DNA of 64,000 nucleotides from Acanthochlamys bracteata (GCA_019914995.1 CM034130.1:8556001-8620000); one strand, 5' to 3'. Positions 25,084 to 37,931 are shown, counted from the first letter of the stretch. Made by a program: numbers and translations. Notes: a model not told the origin generated them from the sequence alone.

Positions 25084-28000
25084 GATCAAAACAACTTCAG
25101 AAAGATGGAGTTAAATCAAGAGTATTTACTTTCTTTGGTTTTAATTTTGCGGTAGTACTGCTACGATTGAAGATTTGGGTTTCTTGAGAAGATGAAGTTC
25201 TTAGGGTTTTCATAGTTTTATTTAATTTCTAAGCGTGGATTGCATGATTAGTGAAACTGACTGATATAAAGAAAAGTCTTGAGTTTGACCTTAAACAATT
25301 GCTTCAATATTTTACCAAAGTTGTGGGGCATAAGCACTTTCACATTCTGCTTAATGGCGCTTTATCAAAGGGTTGATTACGAATTAATTGAGTTGTTTAA
25401 TTATAAATGTAGGACTATTGTCTTATTAGTTAAGGTCGTTAATGAATTTGTGTTAATGAAAATTGGTTTAGTACGAACAATAATTTTAATTAATAAATTT
25501 TGACTGACTTCGAATTTGACATCAAAATTATTCTGGCTCTCCATCGTCAGTCATTTTAAATCATTTTTAACTAGAATTTAACTTAATTGTTCTTCAAGTT
25601 TTTTTTCCTTTCTTTTATTGGTAAGATAAGTTTGCTAAACTGTAAACCGCAAAACTTTTATTTGAATGAATTAGATCATGTTTGAATTTGGATGCGGTCT
25701 CATGGTTTAACTACCACTGTTCATTTTGCATGCAGTCGTACAAATCACAGAAGCGCCGGATGCATGCATCATCGCTGACGTAGTTAGCTATAAATCTTCT
25801 AGTCGCTGTAACCGTTTTACACGTTCGATAAGTTAATAACCATCTTTATCTATCAATCGTACGGAGCTTAGCATATTTTTTTTACACTATAAATTTTTTA
25901 AATTTATTTTTAATATAAAATAGATAAAATATATAAAACAAATTTTTTATCAAATTTTTTTAATTTAATTTTAAAACTTACTATAATACAAAATTAATAT
26001 AAAAATTTATTTTTATTAAATATTTTTAATTTTAATTTAATTTTCAAATTTTAAATTTATTTTAAAATAAACATACCCTAAGTAAAGTGTCAAATCTTCT
26101 CTCTGCAGATTGGAACTGAAGCCTCAAAGCATTTATTTTTTCTTCGTTATGGGTTTCTTATGAGCACGACTAATCAGCTACCAAAATACATCTCAAATTC
26201 AATACAGAATCTTGAATTTCAGCATTACTTCGAGTATATAAAATAAAGATTGAAGTTTTTTCTTTGACATTTACGTTAAATTAGCTAGCGAATCAATATG
26301 AACAAATTAAACTGACGGCGATCAAATGAATCAAAAGCATGATGGGTACTTGTATCATTAACGAAAAAGTTGGTAATCTATACAGATAGAACCATCTTGG
26401 TCGTTACATTATAAAGAGATATTTAAAAGTATTTTTAAAATAAAGTTTTTTTTAAATAAAAATATTTTTAAAATTTTAAAACTAACTATTAGTTTTTACT
26501 AAAATAAAATAAATAATAATAAATTGTTTTAAGTTAAATTTATTTATATTATAAAATTTTTAAATTTTTACAAAATATTATTAAAAATTTATTATAATAA
26601 AAAGAATTGCAAATTTTAGCTAACAGTACTTGGCAATCAAGTGTGTACACTAATGGATTCCGTTATCTTGCAAAACAGAAGTATCTATTACTTTTGACAT
26701 TTGAAGTCGTTTAAGTATTTCTACTTGGTTTTTTTTGACAAATCTAGCATTTTAATTAATACATAAAAGTACAATATTTGTAAGTCAAATTTTAGAAAAA
26801 TTTACAATATTTATAAGATTCTGCGATAAATTTATTGTGATGTGATTTTAAAAGACCGTACTCAAAAAATATCAAAGAAATACTCATTTAGAGATTGCTT
26901 AAATGACAAAATTATCGAGAAAAAAATTCAGTATGCGTTAAGAATATATGTTTAAATAGCAATAAGAAATTTATGATCACTTATATAAGTATAATTGACA
27001 GAAAATAATTTTTAATTTATATAATATAATAATAAAATTTTATGAGGTAAAATTTTTTTTAATTTTTAATATTATATAAATATTATAAAAATTATTTAAA
27101 ATATATAATTAAAACTAAACTAGATAGTAAGCACTGTTAAAAAGCGCCTTAGTTCTAAGATTCATAATGTAGTTTATAGAAAAGTCAAAAAAAAAAATTA
27201 CTCATGATCTCTACTCCATTATAAGAACCTCACTTTTACGTGGCAATTTCAAAGAATCGAAATGTTTTTCATTAAAGAGTGAACCTCAGAAAATTAGACC
27301 AGCACGTGTTAAGTTTAACTATATAATAGATACCATTTGTTAATATAAACTCTTTTATAAAAATTAAAACTTCCTTAATATGTCTCTTTTAATTTAACTA
27401 TACATAGCGCGTCTAAAGTTTTTGGTTTTTTTTCCCCTAAAACATATTTAAATTAAAGCTCATCAAAGCTTAAGAAGTTTGACCTTGACTTTTTGAAGAA
27501 ATTTATTATAAACTGTTCTGTTTCCTTATTAAAGTCAAAAAATTGAATTCAATGATTCAATCCCGCGGCGATTCGGAGCGTGCGTAGTGATTCTCGTTTA
27601 ATTAATATCATGAAAACGTTGATCACTTTAATTTGGAACAGCACAGCAAAATTTGTGTTTTTGTTTTTACTCTGCTATTGGTTGACCACAATATTTGCAT
27701 GAGAAAAATGACAAATTTTTGCTTATGATATATAAAAATTTTAAGAAAGATTATAGAATTGGGTGTTATATGTTATAACAGAATCAAACATGCCTGAAGT
27801 ATATAACTTAATTATTTGTACACGCAGGAACGAAAGGAGTTGCAAATAATAATTTGCTTATAAACAAATAGTGAAGATTAAGGGGTTTTTATGAGTATTT
27901 ATAGAATAAATTTTTTTTTAAATAGAAAGTTTTTTTATTTTTTTTTATTTTTAAAAAAATAAAAAAAATATATAATAAAAAAATTTTACTGTGGTAAAAT

Positions 28001-31000
28001 TTTTTTATATTTTTAAATAAATTTTTTATATACTTATAAAATATATATTAAAAAATATAAAATAAAAAAAAAATAACTTTTAAAAAGCTAAACTAAACGC
28101 ACTCTAAATAATCATATATATGAAATTAATAATTAATTATATGCTTGAAAAGTACGAGATTAATTTGATTTGCATGCAACTGCATATCACGTACTACGTC
28201 GAAATGTGTACGAGACTTCTCTCCGAATAATTTTTAATTATTAAACAAATAAAAAACCTTAATATAGCGTGAGCCTCCTCGGTCTAATGAAGTCCAAAGT
28301 ACATGATTAGTGAATCCAAATTACACAGTAGACACGTATCGGTAAGAGTGTGCTTTTTTTTTTAAAGCTAGAATTAAATTATTAAAAAATGAATTAGTAT
28401 GAATAATAATATTATAAATAAGTCTATTTATAATATTTTTTATAATAAGAAATAAGTTTGAAATGATTGTTTGTATTTATTTGTGTAATTAAAAGTGAGT
28501 TGAGTTGACTTTTTATATAAAGAATTGAATTGTAAGGGTAGCAAGTTTATATATATAGAGTTATCTATTTCATAAATTATAGTAAACATGAGGGAAGATT
28601 TATTCATGGAATCAGGTTGGTACGTCTCCCAACTGCATGCACGAGAGGCTTACTAATTGCAATTGGTTGATTACACGATTTAATTTTAGTCAACATGTAA
28701 TATTAATTATCTAAAACTAATTAAGTGGACGCTTGTGATTGTTTATAAACTAATTTTTTTAAAATAAAATATTTTAAAAGAATTAAGTTAATTTTCATAA
28801 AAATTTTTAAAATATATGTATAATTTTATGCTATATAATTTTTGTACTTTTTTAAAATTTTAAATTTTTTTTATAAATGTCATAAAAAGTTAGTTGAAAA
28901 TATAAACTAGTCATTTAGAAAGAGTATTTCGAAGGCAATGTAGAAGTTCTCCAATTTTAGCAGAGCTTAACGTTCGATGTCAACGCGATCTCAAACTTCT
29001 AACTGTTCTAATTGTATATGATTCTTTTACAATAATACATATAAAGATAATGGATGAACATGAGTTGACTAGCCGAGAGCAATTGTTAATTCCATTTTGA
29101 TATAAATACAGCCCGTTTGACATTCCGTTACACTGAATTAAAAAAATAATTATTATATTTTTTAATAGAATTTATATAATATTTTATAAAATTTATTTTA
29201 AAAACTTTAAAAAATATATAAAATTTTTACATTATAAATTTTTTATTATTTATAAAAATCTATTACATACACATTCTCAAACGTTCCCGTAATAGGAACG
29301 AGATTTATGAGACGTTTGGTCCATTTGGAGTTTTGTGAGAGCATTTTAAGTGACTATTATTATACATAATTAATTTATTATTTTTTAATTAATATTTATA
29401 TTTTTTAAAATTAAAAAAATATAAAAGTTATATGTATGTTAATTTTTATATGTATAATTTTATTTTTTTAGTTAAAAAAGTCAACTTTGTTTAAAGAAAT
29501 TTTTTAATATTATTTTTTAAAAAGTAAATTTTATTAATAAGTACTTTCAAACGTGATCCTTAATATGTTACTGTTATAAAATATAACCAAAACATATAAA
29601 AAGTAGACAATAAATTAGATGGTCGTTGTTCTCACCAATGAGAATTTTGACTTTATGATTTATTTATTGTGGGGGTTTGAAAGTATTTATAATTTTTTTT
29701 TTGAAACAACATATATTTTTATTTTATTTAGAAAATGAATTATATTTTTTTATTTCAAAATAATATAGAAATAAATAATAATAAAATTTTATAACATAAA
29801 TTATTAATATCTTAAAAAATTTTAAATAAATATTATAAAAAAAATATTTTTGGAAAGCTGGCAAAAACTTAACGAAACGGGAAAATTACTTTATTACGAA
29901 GCTTGTTTTCTGACGGCGTTATTGTATATATTAATATTTTGTGTTATTTATATAGAACGTACGTATAATCCACCAAACGGGAACGTTTGACGTGCTATAA
30001 CCATATATATATTAAAAGCTTGTTTTAAAAATAAAAATGAATTTAACATAAATTTTGTAAGAAGTGAAGTTTTCATGAAGTAAAGTTTAAAATAGTAATT
30101 AAAATATGTAAAATTTAGAGTTAAATTTTTATAAAAATAAAATTTTATATAACCATAGAAATAAAATTTAAATGATAAATAATAAAATAACGGAATTTAA
30201 AAATTTAAAGAAATGCATAAGTGCATATTTGGGGTTAAGTTTTACCCTATCTTAAAACACAACAGTTTCACAAAAAAAAATTTATACTTTAATTTTTAAA
30301 CTTAAAAAAGTGTAAATATAGTTTATTTACTTTGAAAATATAAAAAACAATTGGTTTTTATAAAAAAAAATTTAGCATATTAAAAAAAAATAGTTTTTCA
30401 GTCCAAATAACTCCTGAATCATTGTGTTGACTTGCTTTCGTTTAAAGTACACTACACATAATATGTAATATAAATAAACATATATAGATACTGTGTCGTG
30501 GTACTTCTGTAATTCTGTGTATTCAAATAAAATCCAAACAATAACTACACACGCCATCTCGCAGACACGCCCTCATGCTTAATTAATTTCTACGTGCATA
30601 TTCTTGTAATAATCATTATTTAGTTCATTGATTAATTAATCAACTAGTATGCTCTCTACTAATAATAAATTATTATTAGACATATATGATATGTGTATTG
30701 TCAACGTCTAGCTTAACTGATAATATTTTTCTAAGTCAACAACCACCAATATTTTAATCTGACTTGTGTTTTTCTTTTCTAAGTTACTCGGAGTTCTCCG
30801 AAACCGTGTAAAAAAGAAGCAACTCAAAATCACGAAGATGGCAAAACTGTCGCCGTCACCGACCAGCCAAAGAAAATCTTTCAGTCAAACTCCTTCGTTT
30901 CAATTTCCAGCGTTAAACATGAATCACGGTTCATATTTCAATAATCAACACTATATAATACAACAGAGTAGCACAAACAGTTTGGCATCGTCAGAAACAG

Positions 31001-31054
31001 TTAAAGCTTGTGGATCTTCATTACTTATCGATCGTTGCCATTAATTAACTAATA
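25084..31054. other. AT-rich region between the divergent phospholipase genes
   Basis: This region holds the promoters of both phospholipase genes at its ends and no recognisable gene between them. Large parts are nearly pure A/T. Several segments of about 150-250 bases are bordered by words such as GTTTGAC, CAAACG, GTTTGGTCC or CAAACGTG, as in degenerate MITEs; examples are about 29110-29290 and 29312-29560. The 30766-31044 part contains an open frame directly before copy B (SPTSQRKSFSQTPSFQFP); it ends before the ATG and has no known domain, so I treat it as leader sequence. Confidence 0.5.
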
Positions 31055-32464
31055 ATGGCTTCGAGCATTTCAGTTGCAAACTCATCTCTTCTAACCCAGA
31101 AATCTACAAAGAGAATCCGTAGTAGTACAAGATCTTCATCGACAACCAGTGTTGCGGTGCCGCAGAAGACTGTCGTAACAACTCCGGTGGTAGCACTGAA
31201 ACCGTTGGCACCTACTACGGGTGCGATTGAAAGAAGATCGCCGCCGAAGCTCGCGAGCGTTTGGAGAGAAATCCAAGGTTGCGATGACTGGGAGGATCTT
31301 ATTCAACCTCTGAATCCTATCCTAAGAGATGAGATAATCAGGTACGGCGAGTTTGTTGCAGCTTGCTACAAGGCGTTCGATCTGCACCCTGCATCGAGAC
31401 GGTACCTGAATTGCAAGTACGGGAAGAGAAGCATGCTCGAGGACGTGGGTTTGCTTTCTTCCGGCTACAATGTAACTAGATACATCTACGCGACGCCGCC
31501 GAAGACTAGCTTCCCCCTATCATCAACCTGTTGCAGTCGTTGGATCGGTTACGTTGCGGTTGCATCGGACGAAGAAGCGAAGAGGATCGGGAGGAGAGAT
31601 ATTCTTGTGTCGTTCCGTGGAACTGTGACTCAAGCGGAATGGGTCGCGAACTTCATGAGCTCTTTGACTCCGGCAGGGCTCGATCCTTACGATCCAAGAC
31701 GGGAAATTAAAGTGGAATCCGGTTTTCTGAGCCTGTACACTTCTGAAGATACAACCTGCAGCAAGTTCAGCCACGGCAGCTGCAGACAGCAACTTTTGTT
31801 TGAATTGTCGAAGCTTCTCAACAGATACAAAGGAGAAGATTTGAGTATCACTCTCGCCGGGCACAGCATGGGGAGCTCCCTCGCTCTCTTGCTCGCATAC
31901 GACGTCGCGGAGCTCGGTCTCAACTCGAACAATTCTATCAAATGTACAGCCAATGATGACGGCGATGATAGAATACCTATCACGGTCTACTCTTTCGCAG
32001 GACCGAGGGTTGGGAACATGGCGTTCAAGCAACGATGCGAAGAGCTTGGAGTCAAGGTGTTGCGGATCGTTAACGTGAACGATCCGGTAACGAAGATGCC
32101 CGGTGTATTTCTCAACGACAGCTTCAGGTCTCTGGTAGCGAAGTACGGGCTGCAATGGAGCTCGTGCTCGTGCTACGCTCACGTCGGAGTCGAACTAGCT
32201 CTCGAATTCTTCGAGATGGAGAACCCGATCGGAGTTCACGATTTAGATACTTATATTGGTCTACTAAAATGTCCGAAAATGGTGCAGCAGATGAAGAAGG
32301 ACGGAATCGATCTCATTAGCATGGGAAGAGGTCTCTTGATCAACTTAGTTTTAGACAATATTAGAAGAGTATCAGAATTGCCATGGCAAGTTCAAGCGAG
32401 TAATGTAGTTAGCCTGATGCATGGATTCTGTAGGAATTTTAGCACTGACAGCACAGTTGCTTGA
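31055..32464 (+). CDS. Chloroplast phospholipase A1-I-beta2-like lipase, copy B
   Basis: An intronless 469-aa protein in the same family as copy A and nearly identical to it through the central 300 residues. The N-terminal 60 residues are Ser/Thr-rich and transit-peptide-like ([20 protein letters not shown]). The core carries [15 protein letters not shown], the elbow AGHSMGSS with Ser271, probable acid Asp343 in [11 protein letters not shown], and probable His395 in IGVHDLDTY, so it looks catalytically complete. The gene points away from copy A, giving a head-to-head pair. Differences cluster in the transit peptide, a short acidic/Asn-rich loop after the GHSMG block ([14 protein letters not shown]), and the C-terminus. 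Both copies are open over their full length, so both are probably functional. Expected role: release of acyl chains from plastid membrane lipids. Confidence 0.93.
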   Translation: MASSISVANSSLLTQKSTKRIRSSTRSSSTTSVAVPQKTVVTTPVVALKPLAPTTGAIERRSPPKLASVWREIQGCDDWEDLIQPLNPILRDEIIRYGEFVAACYKAFDLHPASRRYLNCKYGKRSMLEDVGLLSSGYNVTRYIYATPPKTSFPLSSTCCSRWIGYVAVASDEEAKRIGRRDILVSFRGTVTQAEWVANFMSSLTPAGLDPYDPRREIKVESGFLSLYTSEDTTCSKFSHGSCRQQLLFELSKLLNRYKGEDLSITLAGHSMGSSLALLLAYDVAELGLNSNNSIKCTANDDGDDRIPITVYSFAGPRVGNMAFKQRCEELGVKVLRIVNVNDPVTKMPGVFLNDSFRSLVAKYGLQWSSCSCYAHVGVELALEFFEMENPIGVHDLDTYIGLLKCPKMVQQMKKDGIDLISMGRGLLINLVLDNIRRVSELPWQVQASNVVSLMHGFCRNFSTDSTVA

Positions 32465-33871
32465 TTAATTAATTAACAACATCTACTAATGGAACTGCCT
32501 CATCTCTCCGTGATGGCACTTAAATTTTGAAGAGTTCATTTGGATATAACTGGATAGAGTATTCAAGAAAGGTAAAATTTTGAGACTTTCGAAGAACTTC
32601 ATCGTCGATGCTCGCTTCTCCTTTATATTATTTCTACTTTTAAAGAAAGAGTATGTGGTGCTTAATTTGTGTATTAACTTTAACATGAGAGCCTCTTTTA
32701 ATTTTGTTAATAAATATTTAGTCCCATATTATTTATTGATTGTACGAAAAAAGTATTTTTAAAAATTTATGCTCATTTTTTTCATACGTAATTAATTTTG
32801 AAAAGAAGTATAAATTCGTCACATTATATCAGATTTGGTTAGATCGAATCGATTCAAACATAAACTAAATTTAATTTTTATCTAACTTATTCAAAACCTT
32901 CATAGTCTAATTTATTTGGCCTGCTTCATTTAAGAATAGGTATTTCGTTTGATTCAATGACACTTGTTCGCTTCATTGCAAAAAAAAAAAAAGCTCATTT
33001 CATTACAAATAGCTCATTCTATTTAAATTAATTTAGAATAAACAGCCCGTATCAGTTTATTTAAAAAATTAAAAAATACTTTCTTAAAGTGCATGTGTTA
33101 ATAAAAAATTTAATCATATATTTTTTATCAATAATTTTATGATGATATTAATAAATATTTAGACTCACTATTTTTATATCCAATTATTTTTTGAAAAAAT
33201 TTTAAGTTGGTCACAAATTTATATAAAGTTAGTTTCAAGTTCATTAAAAACTAAACAAATTTGTTAAATTCTAAATAAAGTAGAAATATAAAAGAATAAA
33301 ATTTATCTAAGCTATCTACTTGTGGTATTAGTGTAAGTTTAATTCACGCACATGAAACGTTCATTACTGATTATCAATGATTCTCTAATCATATGGGTCA
33401 TGCAGCTGCCCAACTTTTTTTGCATCCTTTTTCCGTCGTAGTTCGTCTTTCTCTATCATAAGCAGCATGTACGACCTTGAATCTTTTGAATATTTGATCC
33501 AGATATCGTCGCATGGGCGGCGATTTTGCAGTTGACTTATTGAGCGAACGCGCGCCGCAATCAACAAAAATGTTAGTTTTCTGTAGCTTAGAACTCGATT
33601 GGCTATAGTAAATTAATTTTTTAAAATTTAAATTTGAAATTAAATTAAACTTTTTTTTATTCTTTTTCCCTATATTTAAGATGAACCGTTCGAGAAGAAG
33701 CACAGAAAACATCGCTCTCAAATAACAACACCTTACTCATATTAAATTGGGCCAAGATATTTGTCGGAAGCCCACTTAAGGCTTTCGAATGTCGTCATGT
33801 AATCTCTCTCCTGTTTTGTTATCTACTGATTTATCACGGGCATTCCTTCGCCGCTGTGATCTTTCTCCGCC
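32465..33871. other. Spacer between phospholipase copy B and FHY1
   Basis: Mostly AT-rich. The first few hundred bases are probably the 3' UTR of copy B, and the last hundred or so the leader of the FMN hydrolase gene. It contains the right copy of the 40-bp inverted repeat. Minus-strand open frames at 33385-33721 match no family I know and their long forms lack an ATG, so no gene is called. Confidence 0.45.
33674..33713 (-). repeat. 40-bp inverted repeat, right copy
   Basis: Exact reverse complement of 23014-23053. It lies about 1.2 kb beyond the stop codon of phospholipase copy B, on the outer side of the inverted pair. Confidence 0.85.
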
Positions 33872-36800
33872 GTGGCATGGCCTTGTCGCTCCGCCACATT
33901 GCTTTCCTCTGCTTACCACCGAAGCCACGAACGTGCTCCATCATGGCCACAGACAGCAGCAGTGACACTGCCAGCGTTTGGCGGAGAAAAGCGGCGGTTG
34001 CCGGTACTGTTGTTTGATGTTATGGATACAATAGTCCGTGATCCATTCTATGAAGATGTCCCTGCTTTCTTCAAGTAATTACTTCTTTTTAATTTGCTCA
34101 GTTTTGATTCATGTGTTTGAATTGATTTTGATTGATTGATGTTTGGAGATTGGTATTGTTTGTTTTGTTTGTATGTAGAATGTCTATGAAAGAACTGTTA
34201 GAAAGAAAACACCCAACTGCTTGGATTGAATTTGAGAAAGGTTTGATTAGTGAGGTATGTTTCAGTTGATCTTGTTTTCGCTTTTGCAATTTGCAATTTT
34301 GTGCTTAAAGATCAGTGAACTTTTAGTACTGAAACCAAAGTAATGTCGACTTTCTTCCAACTTCAGTGCAAATTTGTTCTTTTATCTTCTTCTACCTCTG
34401 TTCTCTGACTACAAATGACAAGCATTTATTGAATTTGAAAATGATCTATCATGGATATTGATTAGATTTTCGTTCCTTGATTGACTCTGACAAGCTCAAA
34501 TCCTCCAGAATCAGATGGAACTAGCTAAGAAATTCTTCAAAGATGGAACACCATTTGATATGAAAGGTCAGGTAAAACATCTGCTGATATAAGACCATCA
34601 GATTATTTGCTGGTGCAGATGATAGTTAAAACGTCTGTTTCCTTGCTCTGATTTCAACCTCTGTATCCCCTCTCCATATAACTCTCCTTCATAGATAACT
34701 GGACAAAAGTCACTCTGTTATGTTTCTAGAGTACAAGCTGTTTGTCCTCTAATCTAATGCAAACCTTTAAAGCATTATTTGCTATTAATTGCTGCTTTTG
34801 GATTCTTTTGTTAGCTTTGGTCTAAAATGTCAGTCACATGGCCAACAAGTTTAGATCACATTGCAGGTCTCAAAGAATGTATGACAAGAGGGTACTGCTA
34901 CATAGATGGTATTGAGAATCTTCTTGGTGCTTTGAAGCATAATAAGTATGAAATACATGCATTTACAAACTATCCAATATGGTAATTTTCCATGATCATT
35001 ATTCAACATTCTTTGTTTTCTGAATTTTTATGGCTCTTATCATTTGTAATTTTTACTGCTAGGTATATGATGATTGAAGAGAAGTTAGGCCTCTCTAGAT
35101 ATTTGTCTTGGACATTTTGCTCGTGCATAACTGGTAATGGCTAAACTCTAAATGGTACTCACTATTACTTGGATGACGCAGTATTAAACAATTGCTACAG
35201 ATAAAAGCTATTCCTATATGATTTTTCTATTAAGCTTGCATGTAATCTTGAGGGCTAGATTAGGTTGACTAGTTAATTTTTTCACAAGAAAGACATGCTG
35301 AATAGCATAAAAGAAATGAAGATAAGAGGATCCAAGATAAGGACAAATACAGGTATGTGTATCACCTACAGGATAAGGACAAATACCAGTGTATTGGCCC
35401 ATGTATGAAACCACTGTTTTGAGCTGTCTCCAAGCTGTGAATAGTCCACTTGTGATCGGGGAGCTCGAAAGTATTTGAAAAGGGGCAGCCACTAGTGTGG
35501 CTCCTGCATGGTGCATAACTTATATAAGACTTTCCTTGTTCCCTATTAGTTCCTTAAATGGATACTCAAAAGTATAGCTAAGCAACAATTGTTGCCTCTT
35601 TTTTACTGGTGGAGCAATCTATTGCAGTTCAATCATTTAATTGAAATGACAGCATGTTGAAACTTCATGACACGGCTTCTTTGCTGAATAATCCATATAG
35701 CGTACCCCACTTGATAGGACAAGGGTTGGTTCAAAAACAAGAAGAACAGCACATTCAAAAAGAACATGGCTTCATTTCCGACTATTACTGCTGAAAGGCA
35801 GTTTTAGTTGTAGGCTTGAATCAAAGGATCTCTGTATCATGCACAGGGAAGCGAAAGCCTGCATCAGATTCCTATATGGAAGTTCTGCATCGTCTTGGCG
35901 TTAGCCCTGAAAACTGTGTCTTTGTTGATGACAGGTAATTTTTGTTGCACACAAAGTCATTTTGTGGTCTCAAGTAACTCAGAGATAGCTTCTTATCTTT
36001 TGGATAATTTATGATTGGTTATTAGGGGTGGCAATATGAGTTAACAGATCGGTTTCATGTCGACCTATAAAGTAACCGGATTAAAATTGTTCAACTCTAA
36101 TTTAATATATGTATTTATATGGGTCAAATTTGTCAACCCTAACTCACCTATTTAATAACCAGGTTAAATTCGGATCGACCTATTTAATAATAAAATTATT
36201 AAAATAAAATTATAAAAATTAATTCTAATAGTAATAGGTGAAAATTATTAATTATATATATCTAAAAAAATATTAATTTTGAGAAAATTTATAAATTAAG
36301 TAAGAAATTAATTAAAATATGATAAGTTAAGAAAAAAAAAAAATAAATTAAATTAATGTCATTGTTCAAGTATTGTTTAATTGTTATGTAATATATAATA
36401 CAAATATAGTTATACGAGCTAAATGGATCATTTTAGGATCAATCCGAACCATTTAATTTTTTTGGGTCAAATTCGGAGCAATCCAAAATTGACCGAATCC
36501 GGCTAAGGTCAAATCCGAATATGATTTAAATAGATAAATGTCGGATTGGATCAGCGTGTCGGGTCAAATATTGCCACCTCTATTGGTGATAGTCCTATGT
36601 TGTCAAGGCTTGATAGGTGAGAGTATCCGTCTGCAAGTGCCAGATAACATTATAATGACTTAATGGGTAAACTTTTAGTGTTTAATTTAAATGTGATGCC
36701 CCAGCTTTAGGTCATATTGACATAAAATTATATTTGCATGATAGAATTATTATTATCATCAGATAATAAGGTCATTTCGTATTTTTGTTCAAACATCTGA

Positions 36801-37365
36801 GTCTTCTGTGATGCATAGGTATCATACTTGTAACAGATTTACAAGAAAATATTCTATAACTTAGGTATTGACTGCCATAGGCAAATTTAATTTGGATAGC
36901 CCATGTAGTTGAAATGCCTTATGATTGGTGAAAATGAACCTTCATGTGATGTTTGAAACCAACTGTTTTATTGTTCTATCACTGTACTGAATTCACTTGA
37001 CATTTGTAAGTTGTGACCAGCTTCTTTTTTCTTTTGCTTTTTTTTTTGTGTGCAGCGTGCCTTAATGATATAGAACCTCAAACCAAAACATGTCTCTAAA
37101 CTCATCTGCAACATTAGCTCTTAAATTCTACTGATCCATTTTGCCATTGGTCTTTAAAATATTTCTTCTTATGCTGCTTTTAGCCTACACGCAATGAATA
37201 TTTCTGATCTTGAGAGATACTAACTTCTCTATTGGTTTCAGGACTGTAAACATTGAGGCAGCTCAAGCTGCAGGTATGATAGGAATACATTTTAAAGATG
37301 CAGATTCCCTTAGAAAAGATTTGTCTCTACATGGCATTGGACTAGTTGTCCAAGAGAACTCGTGA
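33872..37365 (+). CDS. FHY1: FMN hydrolase, chloroplastic (HAD superfamily)
   Basis: Seven exons join in phase: to 34074, 34179-34254, 34509-34566, 34867-34981, 35063-35133, 35847-35934 and 37242-37365. The product closely resembles Arabidopsis FHY1 (At1g79790), which dephosphorylates FMN to riboflavin in plastids. HAD motifs are present: motif I LLFDVMDTIV with both Asp, motif II in HAFTNYPIW, motif III Lys in GKRKP, and motif IV VFVDDR. Blocks MSMKELLERKHP and WIEFEKGLI also match. The start is a problem. In the HAD frame there is a stop at 33857-33859 and then no ATG before the one inside motif I. The natural-looking ATG at 33877 (MALSLRHIAFL) is one base out of frame. I therefore give the span from the in-frame GTG at 33872 (about 244 aa) as provisional. 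The last intron carries a hAT-like MITE. Confidence 0.85.
36023..36582. mobile_element. hAT-like MITE in FHY1 intron 6
   Basis: A 560-bp element with terminal inverted repeats TAGGGGTGGCAATA and TATTGCCACCTCTA (13 of 14 positions complementary). It is flanked by an 8-bp target duplication, TTGGTTAT on the left and TTGGTGAT on the right (7 of 8). The TAGGGGTGGCAA end and the 8-bp duplication are hAT hallmarks. There is no transposase, and the interior has GGGTC/GACC-type words and AT-rich sequence, so it is non-autonomous. It lies between exons 6 and 7, within an intron of about 1.3 kb. Confidence 0.85.
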
Positions 37366-37929
37366 ACTTCAAATGGTTGAGGAAGAACCAACTCTGAGAA
37401 GAAATGCCTGTTTTCTTGCTGCCTTTCCTCTTGTAATACCGAAAAACAGATGCATGTGTTTATATTTCATGCTACTGAAATACAATTTGCTCACTGGTTT
37501 TGCTCATTGCTCTCGGTGCTCATTATTCTTTACACCAAATCTATCAGGATGCTAGGTCACTGATGTAATTCAACTTATTTCAGTTCTACATTTCATTACT
37601 TTAAGAATGTTAAACTGTATGGAATGCTATTTAAAAGTATCTAGTGTAACTTTTTTGGTGCAATTACTCGAACCAAATGTGCACATTATCTTATTACATT
37701 TTATAACACCAAGTATACCTCCTTCTGCAGATGAGGAAATTAAACCGCCCAATTTTTCTTAATTTTAGTTGCTCAAACAGTTATATACAGAACAATGTGT
37801 TGTGCTTCTCACTACATTAGCAGCACAACTGCCTGGCCACACTCGTAAGGAAACATCTCAACCTATTGAATCGCTAGATCTCTTCAGATACTATCTGTGG
37901 TTATGAAATTAGAACTCCTACTTCAGTGC
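37366..37929. other. FHY1 3' UTR and spacer
   Basis: Non-coding sequence after the FHY1 stop, probably its 3' UTR at first. It ends where the CLV2-like pseudogene begins. No other feature was seen. Confidence 0.4.
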
Positions 37930-37931
37930 AC

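Noticed and set aside
30766-31044. 92-codon plus-strand frame just before phospholipase copy B
   Set aside because: Ser/Gln-rich without a domain, it ends before the clear ATG of copy B and is out of line with the transit peptide. Probably leader sequence.
31523-32182. 219-codon open frame antisense to phospholipase copy B
   Set aside because: A shadow of the GC-rich sense coding sequence; no start support or domain.
33385-33721. Minus-strand open frames of 60 and 107 codons beside the 40-bp repeat
   Set aside because: No family match, no ATG for the longer form, and the two frames overlap each other. Kept only as the site of the inverted repeat.
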